Shown here piece by piece: positions 31,700 through 42,500 of a stretch of 64,000 nt of DNA (position 1 is its first letter; every line of letters begins with the position of its first letter). Location: NCBI GenBank assembly GCA_023213395.1, contig CM041465.1, positions 49,731,741 to 49,795,740 on the forward strand, given 5' to 3'. The translations under genes were made by a program, and so were the position numbers. The notes beneath the pieces were generated by a model. It was not told where the DNA came from and did not search any database. It worked only from the letters and a program-made list of their open reading frames with translations. This stretch comes from Cycas panzhihuaensis. Its lineage: Eukaryota; Cycadophyta.

Positions 31700-32060
31700 T
31701 GTCATTCCAGTTTGTACAAATTATTTTCCCTTATACCATTAGCTGCAATAGTATTTTGTTTGTCTCAAACTGTGCACTGTCCTTGAGCAAACGTTATAGT
31801 CATATTCCGTTGTTCTATCTCCTCTATAGACACAAGATTTGCTTTAAAATTTGGTACATATAACACATTATCTAGATATTGTAAATCTCCATTTGGCATG
31901 ATTATTGGCACTTTCCCTACTCCTGTCACCTCCAGATTAGTGTCATTGCCAATGGTAACCTTTTGTTTTGCTTCCCACATCTTAAAAAACCATTCAAGCC
32001 TCCCATTCATATGATGAGATGCACCAAAATTGATGAATCATACATCCCGTGCATTTGACC
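31700..32060 (-). pseudogene. Cop3 protease
   Basis: The minus strand reads FINFGASHHMNGRLEWFFKM (from the pattern WxxDSGASHHMTG, with D-S changed to N-F), then VTIGNDTNLEVTGVGKVPII, LDNVLYVPNFKANLVSIEEI and ITFAQGQCTV (31765-32010). The catalytic Asp is lost. Confidence 0.85.
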
Positions 32061-32109
32061 CTATTTTGTAAACTACAACAAACAATTGTTGTGAAATTTT
32101 TGCAGGTGG

Positions 32110-32954
32110 GTTGTTTGTTGCATCTATGACATGACCACGTTGTACAATTGGTCATTGTTGTCACTATTGTTGATGTCATTGGGATTGTTGTTGATGTTGA
32201 TGTTGTTGTCATTGCTAACACTGCCATTCCCAAAAAAAGTCTTTGTTGATATAGCCCAATTTACCACAATGGTAGCACTTTAGTCTATATTGTCCCTTTG
32301 AGCCTCCTAATTTGTCTAGATTCAGAAGGCACATTTTTCTTTGGAACATATGTCTTCTTCCCTTTTGATCTAGATAAAAGTGCTCCAAATGACTCTCCAA
32401 ACATGTACTTCAACTTCTGCTCATGTTCCATAAGCAAAGATTCCAAAGAGCCTATTGTAAGTGTGGACAATTTGTCTGCCAAAGTGAGAGTGGTAGTGAA
32501 ATTTTCATGCTGAGGTTGTAAACTTCTCAGTATTCAAGAGATAATTTCTAAATCGGGGATTGTTTCACCCATGGTCACCAATTGACTCTGCAGACTGAGA
32601 ACCCTTGCATCATCCTTGTGTTCGAATAGATTCACCATTAGGTCTCACATTTGTTTCGGTGTTGTTGTTTCCTTGATATGCATGATGATGATCCCATTGA
32701 TTGACACGCTGAGAAACCCATATGTGATCCTCATTTTTGACTCATATTCTTCTTTGAAAGTTGCACCAATTGTCAATTTAATTATAAAAGTTGTGATTTC
32801 TTTTGCATCCTTTCCCTCAATTGATTCATCAACATATTTCCAAAGGTCATTAAGGTGAAAGAAACTAAACATGTGGTGCTTCCAAACTATGTAATTTTTG
32901 GGAATTGTGAGTTTCTCTATGACTACACCTAGGATTCCACTTCCACTAACCATT
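32110..32954 (-). pseudogene. Cop3 Gag (UBN2 type) with degenerate zinc knuckle
   Basis: The start is MVSGSGILGVVIEKLTIPKN at 32954, followed by YIVWKHHMFSFFHLNDLWKY. After frame changes come MGETIPDLEII and LADKLSTLTIGSLESLLMEH with EQKLKYMFGESF (32400-32560). The single knuckle CYHCGKLGYINKDF has Tyr for His and Phe for the last Cys. An N/Q-rich low-complexity tail (32110-32230) precedes the protease. Confidence 0.85.
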
Positions 32955-34821
32955 TTTAAAGAAAAGTACAAAAATAAAGAAAATAGTTGCATGAACCCTT
33001 AGTCTAAAAGTAGGCAGCTAGCATGAGTGTTTGTCTGCTTTGATCTACTCAGAGATAGTTAGAATACTACCAAAAAACCAAAAAACTTGCTTTTTCACAA
33101 AATTTGTACAAAAATGCAACATGACCGCTACTAAATTGAAACTCTCAAAAAACTAATCACGATGGTATATTTATTTTTGAAAAATAGACTCTTGGTGATC
33201 CAAAAAAGGCTCTGACACCTAAATATCCATGTGGCCAAGGGCTAGCAAGTAGTGGGCTGATTCACAAACTTCAAATTCCATTCCAATACAATTTAATATG
33301 ACTAAACTTTATAAAATGTTTAATATTTTTTTAACCTAAAGTTATTTTAGGAATATTCTTAAAAGAATATTCATTGGGAATGTGTGGGCAACAGATGGGC
33401 CCTTCCACAAAATCAATTGCAACTGCTACAGGAAGTCATTTTCTCTAAAATTTTCTCTACCATTGCATAGTCAAACTAACAACTGTCAATTTGACAAGTT
33501 ACATTGCATAGTTTCGCCACATTTGGCAATAGTGGGCATGCAAAAATAAGTGCTCTTCTTCCTCCATCCAGGTTTGATCTTTGTCTCTGAAACATTTTTG
33601 CTTCAATTGCTATAAATTGTCCTTTGAATCTCCCCTAACCTCTATATAGTTTATCTTGATTTGTCTAATCTCAATATGCACCTCGTTTTCGTCTTAATAT
33701 TCTACCTTTTTGTCATTTTGTCTCTTTGTTAAGCATCCACCGAGCTTTTGTCTATGCATTATTTGTTTACATGTGTAGTCTTTGTGAGTGTAACATCTCC
33801 TTATATATGCATTGCCCATCTAAAACATACTGCTCTATTTGAATCTACACTCTGTGGGATTTGTGCATCTCTTCCTGGCTTTTGGTGTAAGACGTGTGCC
33901 CTCAATGGGCGTAGTTACAACTGCAGCTCAGCTACCTTCTTTCTTTGTTCCTATTCTATTTGCCTCTTTAGTCCATTGGTTTGCATTTAATTTCTAATGG
34001 TTTGTTCATTTGCTTCCTCTCTATGAGCTTTGGGGGTTGGCATTCTAGCTCTTTGATTGGCATACGAGATCTACATGGATGAATTCTTCCTTTATTATCT
34101 AATCTCTAGCAAGGAATTAATTGGGTGTCACGTTATGCCTTAATCGGTGATGAATTTAACAATTTGCAGGTCACACAAAGTTGTTAGGTCGCTACAAAGT
34201 TGCCTATGAAAATATTTTGATATTTTCTAGAGTTTTTAACTATATATTATATCTTTTAGAATATTCTATGACTTACAAAGGTTTTTTAAAATATTTTATT
34301 TGATCTTCAATTTTAACACATTTCATTTCCATCCAACAAAAATTATATCAATAAAGATCACTATAGCTTGCCTAACATTCTATTCAATAGTACTATCAAA
34401 GAGCATGACAAACAAAGATTGATTATAACAGTTAACAATTTATTCATCTCTTGAGAAGGATAATAGAATAGAGATTCACAATGGTCCATAGAGAGTTTTT
34501 CTGCTTGCATGTCAATCATTTAGCCTACATGTAAGATATCTTAAATTGCATGTCACATTTGTTAGTCTACCTACCTCATCAATCTTGCATGTGAGTCTGC
34601 ATGCATATATTCAATTGCATGCATTTGTTTTATACCTGCAATCAATACTTAGTTGTTTGCAACTTAAATTTAACAACATGCACGTTAAAAAAATGCTTTT
34701 AAAATTGAATAACTCATCCAACAAAGTAGAGTTTATACATGTCCAATATGTTACTCTCCATCAATAACCAGAGTAGGTACAATATCAACAATTATAGTTG
34801 ACAAATGCACCATTAAACCTT
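32955..34821 (-). other. Cop3 leader of 1.87 kb, unexplained
   Basis: Copia leaders between primer site and gag are usually a few hundred bases or less. This one is AT-rich and holds no recognisable domain. It contains a perfect 22-bp palindrome at 33351-33372 (arms GAATATTCTT/AAGAATATTC) and a primer-site-like GGCTCTGACACC at about 33200. An undetected older insertion is the simplest explanation, but no terminal repeats were found by eye. Confidence 0.4.
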
Positions 34822-34833
34822 GCTCTAATACCA
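34822..34833 (-). other. Primer-binding site of Cop3
   Basis: The minus strand reads TGGTATTAGAGC, a one-base variant of the Met-type TGGTATCAGAGC. It lies four bases inside the 5' LTR. Confidence 0.8.
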
Positions 34834-34837
34834 TGAA

Positions 34838-35190
34838 TGTAGCAATAAGACATACAATGGAGACATTGATTGAAAGGACTTACTACCAAAACCTTAGAAA
34901 CTAATTCTAAAAAATTTGATAAATCTCTATTCAACAATAATCACACATTACATTAAATCAATGAAACTTACTTCGTTCTACTCACACACCATTCGACTAT
35001 TACAAATCACCTATATCAACTTAATCCTAATAATTACAAAAATAATATTCCTATCTAAGTTGACAGTTGTGAGGTGTGAATAGTGACCCCCACTGACTCA
35101 TCACTTTCACATAATTACAAACCTAATATTATAATACAAAAATTTAAGGGAGGAGGGGTCTATGACCCCTCAAAACAAACATTAACTCTA
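34838..35190 (-). repeat. 5' LTR of Cop3
   Basis: This is the 353-bp partner of 23034-23380. It begins TGTAGCAATAAGACATAC and ends ACATTAACTCTA on the plus strand; the outer CA has become TA. There are many scattered differences from the 3' LTR. Confidence 0.88.
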
Positions 35191-35195
35191 ATAGT

Positions 35196-37090
35196 AGGCA
35201 CCACTTATGGCTTAACTGCCTCATGCTTGTTTTAGCTAGTCTGCATCTTTTAGTGTCAATAGATCCAGAACTCATATAGGATGTTGCTTGTTTTTCTTTT
35301 TACTCTTTTGAGACAATGTGCACATATTGCACCCTCTCCCTCAGGTTCAAGGTGTCCCATGAAATCAGCTCCGCATCTTCCTCACCCACACAAGGGTTTG
35401 GCTTGACATCCCTGCATATGGGTCGACTACACGTGGATCTCCACTTGTTTGTTCCACACCTATGGTGACCATACTAGGGACCTGCTAATGCAATCTTCTT
35501 CATCGAAGTTGACTATTTCGACTTTCCATTTCTAATTCTTAGGATTGGAGCCACCCACTTTGATAGGATTGGATTAGACAATGACATTTGTCCCCCCTAT
35601 CCAAGTTGTGTTGAAGTGTTGAAACAAAACAAACTAAAACAGAAATTGAGTAACCTATACTTGTGCCATTCTTTCACAATAGTTTCATAGTGATCATCAA
35701 ACACAATCCACGTGCATGCCCCGCTTCTCCTTGAGACTCAAAGGTTTTGCCACCAAATTACTCTATCCCTTCAACCATGGAGGATTACAATAGAGTTGAC
35801 ATTGAGGTTTTCACCAAGGTAACAAAACATGCTAAAACTCTATTCTCAAAACCTCAACCAATTCTAACAAAACTTTGTGACCTCCCCTGTGTGAGCCACA
35901 AACCTAACCAGTCAACGATTTATGGTGATTAGCGTAAACTATTCTTTCCCACATTGTATGATGATCAATTTCTCCAAAATCATTAGATTGCTTGCTTACA
36001 TCATCAGGGCCACACATCATCCATATCCTAGCACTCAAACACATACACAACCATCTACACCCATGCTCTCATCAAGTGGGATGCAAGCTTTAGGCTCACT
36101 TAAGGTGGCACCAGCTCACCCAATTCTATAAGTAGACCAAACTACAACACCTTCCCTCGTTGTTATTTAGTGACAAGTTGAGGAACATGTAGCCACACCA
36201 ACACCTATGCAAAATATGCCACCCACCTCTTGGCCTCAGCCAAACTAGATGGGTCAACAGATGTTTGACCAAGGTCTGCAATCTAAAATGCTTTTGCAAA
36301 CTTGTCTTGGACCCACTACACATTTTGACAGTTTGATGTTCGATCCCTCAACTCCGATATACAACCCTGACATGGTAGGATTCACCCCTCTAGTTCTAGC
36401 CCCTTTGGCTCATCCTTCAATGCCTTCATAGTAGGGCATGGTTGGCCAATGATATAGGGCCCACTCATAGGGGTTTTACCAAACCCAAAACTTGATTGTA
36501 ATTCCGTTCAACTCCATAGGACAATCAGGCACCCAAACTTTTCAGACCACATGGGTCCAACCAACCCGATAACAGAAGCCAACATTGATTCAATAGGGAG
36601 TCGATCAGCTTTCCAAAAAAAAAAAAACATTTTTAAGAAACAAAAGAAGTTTTCTTTGTTGTTTATTCATTAGAGAGAGAGAGAGAGAGAGAGGACAAAA
36701 CACCAAAAACTTGGGAAAAAAGAAAAGACAAAAAAAGAGAGAAGGAGAAGGGGGAAGAGAAAAAAAAGAGCACCATACAAGCACCTAGGGCAGATCGCGT
36801 GATGGTATCATCTCCACCTACCATCTAGCAGTTCAAGTCCAGATAGGTATGTTGTTTAAGGTCTTTAGGTCCAACTACCTGGGTCCATCGAGGTTTCAGT
36901 TATGACCAAGTTCTATTCAGCACTAGGAGGTTTCAATTGTTACAACAAAGGTGATAGAAATTGGTGTGGTCAACCATGGATGCCATTCCCTACTAGACAC
37001 TAATCAAAACCTAGAATATCTTCACAACTAGACTGTTTATTTCTCACACCTTCCTTCATTCATCAAACCATTACCCAAGTGAAACATCTT
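35196..37090 (+). other. Probable interior of the R element, no clear domain
   Basis: This 1.9-kb region follows the right end of Cop3. Plus-strand frames at 35747-35929 and 35970-36430 are rich in Pro, Thr, His and Met, like a disordered Gag tail, but no capsid, zinc-knuckle or protease motif is present. Low-complexity tracts include A-rich sequence near 36617 and (GA)n at about 36673-36693. Confidence 0.4.
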
Positions 37091-37520
37091 TAAGTCACTA
37101 CTGAATTAACCATGGCATTGATTATTCACACTGATGGGAGAAACCGAGAAAACCCTAGACCTTTTATTGCTACATGGATCATGCACAACAACCTAGGTCA
37201 AGTTGTATTGAGTGTTGGACTATTCATCCCATCTGCAACCAACAACGTAATGGAATACATTGTGATCATAGGAGCTTTAATGGATGCACTTCAAATCCAC
37301 AATCGGCATGTTGTAGTTTTATAAACTTTCTTCTACTTGTCCACCAATTAACCCAAGTCTATCAAGTGCATTCCCCCCAACGACGTACACTTGCCAATAC
37401 CCTCCTTGCTTAGTTCTCATCAACATCCATTCTTCACATCCCACGAGCTTATAACTCAAAGGCAGATTCCATAGATAGACAAATCATCAAGCAATATTTG
37501 TAACCCATACTTGGTTAGTA
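37091..37520 (+). pseudogene. RNase H remnant of the R element
   Basis: The plus strand starts MALIIHTDGRNRENPRPFIA (first catalytic Asp) and continues IPSATNNVMEYIVIIGALMD, the ATNNxxEYxAL pattern of Gypsy and plant RNase H with its Glu. After a frameshift at about 37324 it reads HIPRAYNSKADSIDRQ (the family pattern HxxRxxNxxADxL). It lies about 100 bp before repeat R-B. No integrase is visible downstream. Confidence 0.7.
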
Positions 37521-37614
37521 TTAGATGCCTAATAGAAATCACATGAGGCAATACTGAAAACCGTCAACATCTTGCAAAACTAGTTCAAAAAGACTCTATT
37601 GCCTACGAAGCAAG

Positions 37615-39087
37615 TGTTTGCATGATGTTAGGTCATCATTCCATAACCACCATGACACTCGACAAGCAGGTATGATTTGGTTATTTTATATTTTTTTTTA
37701 ATAAATCGAAGTAATGAATCATCTTGTCATGTGTGTGTATGTGTAAATTAACCTATGATGTAGACAAATTGAAGGATTAAATGTGCAACTAACAAGTCAC
37801 TTCAATGGATCATCTTGGAACCCAACGCCCCTCAAAATGTGTCCCAAAATAAAAATCAAATTAATCAACATTACGTGTCTCAACCACTTGACTTCGCCTA
37901 AATGAATCACATCACTTCATGCCCTAAAAATAATGACATACACCTCACCTCCTCACAAAACAAAACAATTATTTTGTTGTTTTTCATTGAGTTTTTATTG
38001 TCTTCATGAAGCCTGGGTCCCCACTTCACCCTCCTATGTGACAACATGGAAAAAATTAAAATGAAAAAAGAGGCGAGGGAAGAAAGTGATCTCCCCCCCA
38101 CCCCCCAAGCACCCCACCACTAATAAACCAAACAAAAGAACAATAGAATTAACAACATTTCATAAGTTAGGGGTGATCCCCAAGTCTCCACCATCCTTCC
38201 CCTTTAAAAACCTTAAAAAAAAAAAACATTACAAGTTACAAAACAAAAAATATATCTAACAAAATGAAAGCAAAAAACATTAAGAAATTCAAGATAAAGT
38301 CAAATGACAATTGAAACAGATGAAAAGAAAAAGAAGAAGAAGAAGAAGAAGAAGAAAATGAAACAAAGAAATCTTTTTCAAATTATTTTCAAAGGCGTCA
38401 ACAAAATGCACTAATGGGGGAAAATATCTCCCCACTCGTTAAAGCCTGAAGGGGCAACCCATTGAATGCGGATGGGATTGCCATGAAGAAGAGATTGATG
38501 TCAAATGCATGGGAGCGACCACCAACGAGGAGAACATTGCCTTTAGGGGGATTGGAGGATCATTGTAAAGGAGAGATTAGATTTTGGACGAAGTCACACA
38601 TGAGATCAAGAATCGAAAGCACAGGGGTAGAGAAGATAGACTTGGAACTTCAATGTTGGAGGAAGAGATATTGAACACATTTGCAAGAGACTTTTTTCAA
38701 ACACATGACAATGAGAGCTTTCAAACACTAACAAAAGGGGTGATTTACAAAGTAAGAAAAAGATCACAGTGGATGTGGGATAACAAGTTCTTGATGCATT
38801 CATGTGGATGGTCCAACGTGGTAGATGGATTTCTAATGAAGACATCTAAGAGTTTTCAAATGCACATTTGAGAGGAATGTTCCGACTGCCATTTGATTGG
38901 AGAAACCTCATGTAGAGACAAAGGCAATTAAGAAGACCTAGAGTACATGAAAGGTTGTTGAACAAAGTTGGGATTTTTCTAAGGAGAGACAGACCATTCA
39001 CAGGGAAGATGCCTTTGAAGTGAATAAGAATGCAGATTTCTAGGTGGAAGAAGATCTTCAAAGGAAGAGCAAACATCATAGAGGGTT
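37615..39087 (+). repeat. Repeat R, copy B, left part (candidate 3' LTR)
   Basis: This is homologous to R-A (2932-4563). It carries a (GAA)n tract at about 38329-38356 and roughly 0.35 kb near 38720-39087 that R-A lacks. Cap1 was inserted at TGATC (39088-39092), and the repeat continues at 49823. Confidence 0.6.
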
Positions 39088-39092
39088 TGATC

Positions 39093-39392
39093 TATTAAAT
39101 AACATGGAAAGCATTCATCAATTGACACCAAACAATCTCAATGGACAAGAATCACAACTTAACATCAACAGATTATATCAAAACATCAATCGTACCATGG
39201 ACTCTATGTGAGTCTCCATGATCACTTGTTTTTTATATTACCTTCAGCCACCTTTATATATATAATAGGTGGGAGGGTATACATCAAAAGTAACGCATGT
39301 GGGACTATTGCTTTTACCCAAACTAACTTAACTAATGACAAATCACTTTAATACTATTGACCCTAAGACTCATTAAACATTATATTCTAACA
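39093..39392 (-). repeat. 3' LTR of Cap1
   Basis: The minus strand starts TGTTAGAATATAATGTTT. The outer terminus is TA (from TG) on the plus strand. A TATA-like TATATATAAAGG lies on the minus strand near 39250-39265. The polypurine tract (AAGGGGAGG, minus strand) is at 39393-39403. Confidence 0.93.
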
Positions 39393-39403
39393 CCTCCCCT
39401 TAA

Positions 39404-40042
39404 TGTTTAATGTTTAAACTATGAACAATTTGACACAACTGACACACATTAACATAGGACTTGACTTGAAACTAAAGACAACATGAGGAAACTGACATAG
39501 AGCTTGACTCTAAAAAATTGTTTGAACTTCCATCTCCTAAGCTTTGGAATTTTCCTGAAGATGATGTCTTAAGCTTCATCTTCATCCAATGTACTACAAA
39601 ACCTGTATGCTTTGTTTGGTATATTGCTTTCTGTTTCCTGTTTGATGGATCTTCCTGTGTACTCCTAATGAAGGTGTGGTTGTCCTGGAATAAGTATGAA
39701 ATAAATTGACTTCTTTTAATCTATTTCCAAGTCTGTTGAGCTGATGGATTTCTCAATCCATTGATCACCTCCTTGAAATGAAATAAGTAACAATGATCCA
39801 TTTCCAGATTTTCCTTGAACAAGATACTTTGTTCCTTTTTTGTTATCCAAGGAATTTGTAGTGCAAAAAGTGATGAGAGTCTTTATTGTGGTCATATGCA
39901 CATATTTTCCTATTACTGCTACACAAATGTGAAACATTACCTTGATATGGTTGAACTTCAAGATCAAGTATCCTACCCAAAACATGTAGCAATCTTGATG
40001 CACAAGATTTTGATTATAAGACATGTTCCTTCCTTCTAATGT
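39404..40042 (-). other. Cap1 3' interior, non-coding or unrecognised
   Basis: This is between the polypurine tract and the 232-codon ORF. Short frames on both strands show no motif. It might be the 3' untranslated part of a captured transcript, which cannot be tested from this window. Confidence 0.35.
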
Positions 40043-40741
40043 TCATGTAGAGTATGCTACCATAATTTGGATTCTCTCAAAGATAAACGTAGAAGATGTG
40101 GTTGAATTGAGTACAATAACGCATAGTCTCCAATAAGTGCATATTAGTGTGTATCCTGTCATCATTTGAATCCTGGCTACATATCTGCCAGCACAAACCA
40201 GGATGATATTGCCTATGCTTTTTGTTAAGTGACATGTGCCTTTATTAAGTATTACCTGCAGAGATTGAGGTTCAAGTTCTTCAAGTTCCACTCTACTAGC
40301 ATTTCCAAATGTGGGCTTTCCTACAATCTTGGTAAGGCTCATGTTATTTGACAGATTCACATCTTCATTGTCTTCATTAGGTTTCAACTTTTCATTTGTT
40401 AAGTCTTCAGGTGGATTGGCCTTACCAGAGTCAGTTTGTCTTTTACTTTTTCTTTTCAACTTGTTCCTTTGGTTCCGTGACCTTCTGATATGCTTCTGCC
40501 CTTCTTCAGGTCCTTGTTCATGTACTTCTGCTAGCAAGTTCCACGCTTCTTCAGCTAAGTCCATATTTTGAAGTGTTTGCGCAAGAAAGTGATATGAAGA
40601 GTGGAGGTTCTCCTTATCGAAGGCTGCAATCATGGCATCAATGGCTACTCTATTTTTCTTCATAAAGTTTACCTCCCCTTCATCATTAATTGAAACTCTT
40701 CCAAGTACAAGGTTCCATAGCCCTTTTATTCTAAAACACAT
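40043..40741 (-). CDS. Cap1 unidentified 232-codon ORF
   Basis: The open minus-strand frame begins MCFRIKGLWNLVLGRVSIND. Residues about 20-75 (NRVAIDAMIAAFDKENLHSS and NMDLAEEAWNLLAEVHEQ) loosely recall the LW...NAxAxxxI...AKEAWxxLxxxxE pattern of Copia Gag. The next part is strongly basic (HIRRSRNQRNKLKRKSKRQ). The C-terminal third is hydrophobic and cysteine-containing without a clear motif. It could be a displaced Gag remnant or another captured host gene. It is in the same orientation as the element. I do not recognise it with confidence. Confidence 0.45.
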   Translation of the reverse strand: MCFRIKGLWNLVLGRVSINDEGEVNFMKKNRVAIDAMIAAFDKENLHSSYHFLAQTLQNMDLAEEAWNLLAEVHEQGPEEGQKHIRRSRNQRNKLKRKSKRQTDSGKANPPEDLTNEKLKPNEDNEDVNLSNNMSLTKIVGKPTFGNASRVELEELEPQSLQVILNKGTCHLTKSIGNIILVCAGRYVARIQMMTGYTLICTYWRLCVIVLNSTTSSTFIFERIQIMVAYST

Positions 40742-41146
40742 TCCATCTTAATTTTCCATATTCAAAAATTAACTCCAACATATTTATATAACACTATGTT
40801 GGTGTTTGTTACCCAAAACTCCCTTTTTTTTTGCTACAAAGGTCCTCATTCAACTCCATATTGTATGGAAAAGTTGAGCTAGAGAATATTACCCAAAGAA
40901 GATTTGCCCTTCGGGTCCTCTCTGCCCACTGGCTGCTCTGTCAAGCTTCGCAATCCCCGTTCCAACTTTTCCTCCCTTTTTGCTTTGGTGAAGGTCCAAG
41001 ATAGATCACAACTTGCAATCCAGGGAGGCGTTCGTGTGGATCGCTTCTACGCTTATTCAAGATGAAGAATATGGGGACTAGATGGGGAAGACTACAAGAA
41101 TTGATGTCAACTATTGATTTCGTTGTGAAAGAGAATGGCAAACCAT

Positions 41147-41787
41147 TTAGCAAAATAATAATCTGTTTACAGATTCTTGATCAGCTCCCCTCAACAATTG
41201 CAGTAGTGACAGAAACAAATTCAGGATGTCCAAGCAGAGGACTACCGAAGCCCAGATGTACTGGTTGTAGTTGTACCTCTTAATTAGGTTATCAGTATCA
41301 TAAACAATGTATCTGGAGAATATGAGTGCTGCCAAACCTCCATAAATAGCTGTTGAGAGAGATCCAAAGGGAAAGAAAGCCTGAATTAGACCAAAAGAAT
41401 TGGACCTAGAAAACTGAAATATTTGCCCTTCTTTGATGCCCAGAATGTATACCCAGTAAGCGAAAACACAATTGCAGCTGTCAATATGAATGCCTCAATT
41501 GTGAATGCACAGGGTATTCCAACTGTAAGGCTCAAAACAATAGTGAATAACACAAGATTAACTAGATGCTTCTGATGATAGCAGTAGAGAGGACACAACA
41601 AAATTAGAGGCAAGAAGGCGACGCCAATGGAGAGGCCTGGCGTTTTAACCAAGAACAATGTGAAAGGAGTATATGAGACGTCGGCCGAAGCAACAATTAA
41701 GGTGAGAAGGAATTGCACGCTGACTAAAAAAACATTCGCTTCCTCTGTCAAAACTTGTTGCTCCGCCAGCAAATCATTCTCTATCAT
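41147..41787 (-). pseudogene. LFG: Captured LIFEGUARD (Bax-inhibitor-1-like) membrane protein fragment
   Basis: The minus strand encodes most of a LIFEGUARD-type protein (BI-1-like/TMBIM family), small multi-pass ER or Golgi membrane proteins that dampen cell death. Family landmarks are LPLILLCPLYCYHQKHLVNL, SLTVGIPCAFT, TGYTFWASKKGKYFSFLGP, the segment FGLIQAFFPFGSL, IYGGLAALIFSRYIVYDTD and NLFLSLLQLLRGAD. The N-terminal 40 or so residues are divergent. A short deletion just after FLGPILL (near 41385) shifts the frame, so the two ORFs (41386-41787 and 41147-41335) are one broken gene. There is no intron, as expected for a copy made from mRNA. It is oriented like Cap1. Confidence 0.88.
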
Positions 41788-41804
41788 GTGTCATGAAATC
41801 AACG

Positions 41805-42500
41805 TCAACTACGAGAATAATCATCTTGATCATGTGCAACAGAGGATCCTCCCCTGGGTCCAGGAAACAGTGCAAACTGCAATCTTAAAGGGGCTGAATC
41901 ACGTTCATTTTCATCGAACTTGTAACCTTGCAGAGCTTCCAGGGCAGTTGCTGCACAACTTGCATTGGCAAAATCCACAAAACACAGAATAACAGGGTCA
42001 CCTCCAGGATGTCTAGCTTCCTTGCTCACCAGCCTAACTTCCTTGAAGCCAACAAAAGGACAAAAAATGTGAGCTGCTTCTCTTTGTGTACAATCTGCAA
42101 GAAGACCTTCAACAAATAGTGTATTGGATGCATCTGTTGGAAGATATTCTTCAGGCCTCCTTAAAGGATCTCTAAGGACATCTGGCCGGCCCTTTCCAAC
42201 AAGGGTTGGATCTATACTTTCAATTCCCAGCCTTTGGCCTATTAAAACAGAATCATCAAGAGCAGAGCAAGACAAACCACTACCAGTTGTTCTACCCAGT
42301 CCTATTCCACCTAGACCACCAAGATCACCTCCTGATAAACCAGCTGTGCCATACGGAGGAATCCTATTTCGAATATAGCGGTCATAGGCTGGTCCAAGTG
42401 GATCCATTTCCCTCAACAAATGATGACCACCTCTGTCTTCAAGTCGAGGATCATCAATCCTCAACCCATAACAACTGCATACAGATACCTTCAATGGCAA
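41805..42500 (-). CDS. Captured RRM RNA-binding protein (nuclear-speckle type)
   Basis: This is a 231-codon open frame on the minus strand. Residues about 20-105 are Gly/Leu/Arg-rich (DLGGLGGIGLGRTTG, then PEEYLPTDASN), and residues about 125-205 form one RRM: RNP2 is LFVEGL, then CTQREAAHIFCPFVGFKEVR, and an RNP1-like VILCFVDFAN, then ALEALQGYKFDE. The layout and wording match the plant NSR/RBP1 class of nuclear speckle RNA-binding proteins, which bind alternatively spliced and non-coding RNAs. The family normally has several introns; none is present. The first Met may not be the native start. The C-terminus (SSVAHDQDDYSRS) ends 17 bp before the LIFEGUARD segment. It may still encode a protein if transcribed. 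Confidence 0.85.
   Translation of the reverse strand: MPLKVSVCSCYGLRIDDPRLEDRGGHHLLREMDPLGPAYDRYIRNRIPPYGTAGLSGGDLGGLGGIGLGRTTGSGLSCSALDDSVLIGQRLGIESIDPTLVGKGRPDVLRDPLRRPEEYLPTDASNTLFVEGLLADCTQREAAHIFCPFVGFKEVRLVSKEARHPGGDPVILCFVDFANASCAATALEALQGYKFDENERDSAPLRLQFALFPGPRGGSSVAHDQDDYSRS

Larger units (their letters stand above)
23034..35190 (-). mobile_element. Cop3: nested Copia retrotransposon, interrupted by Gyp2
   Basis: The LTRs at 23034-23380 and 34838-35190 are of about 350 bp. A Met-type primer site, a polypurine tract and decayed gag, protease, integrase, RT and RNase H in Copia order on the minus strand define the element. The flanking 5-mers are ATAGG (23029-23033) and ATAGT (35191-35195), a target duplication with one change. 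Gyp2 interrupts the RNase H; removing it and one TGAAC copy restores the frame. There is an unusually long 1.87-kb leader between primer site and gag. All domains carry stops or frameshifts. Confidence 0.88.

Noticed and set aside
33195-33215. A second primer-binding site (GGTGTCAGAGCC, minus strand) suggesting another element
   Set aside because: No LTR end or partner LTR is next to it, and the Cop3 primer site at 34822-34833 is correctly placed.
36780-36860. tRNA-like sequence with a B-box-like AGTTCAAGTCC
   Set aside because: No matching A box, acceptor stem or cloverleaf could be built around it.
38329-38356. (GAA)n tract as a possible regulatory or CRISPR-like repeat
   Set aside because: A plain microsatellite with no spacers. 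The (GT)n at 3049-3064 and (GA)n near 36680 are likewise simple repeats.
41147-42500. A pair of ordinary host genes (RRM protein and LIFEGUARD) on the minus strand
   Set aside because: Both lack introns, one has a frameshifting deletion, they are 17 bp apart, and both lie between matched LTRs with a TSD, primer site and polypurine tract. Capture fits better than two native genes.
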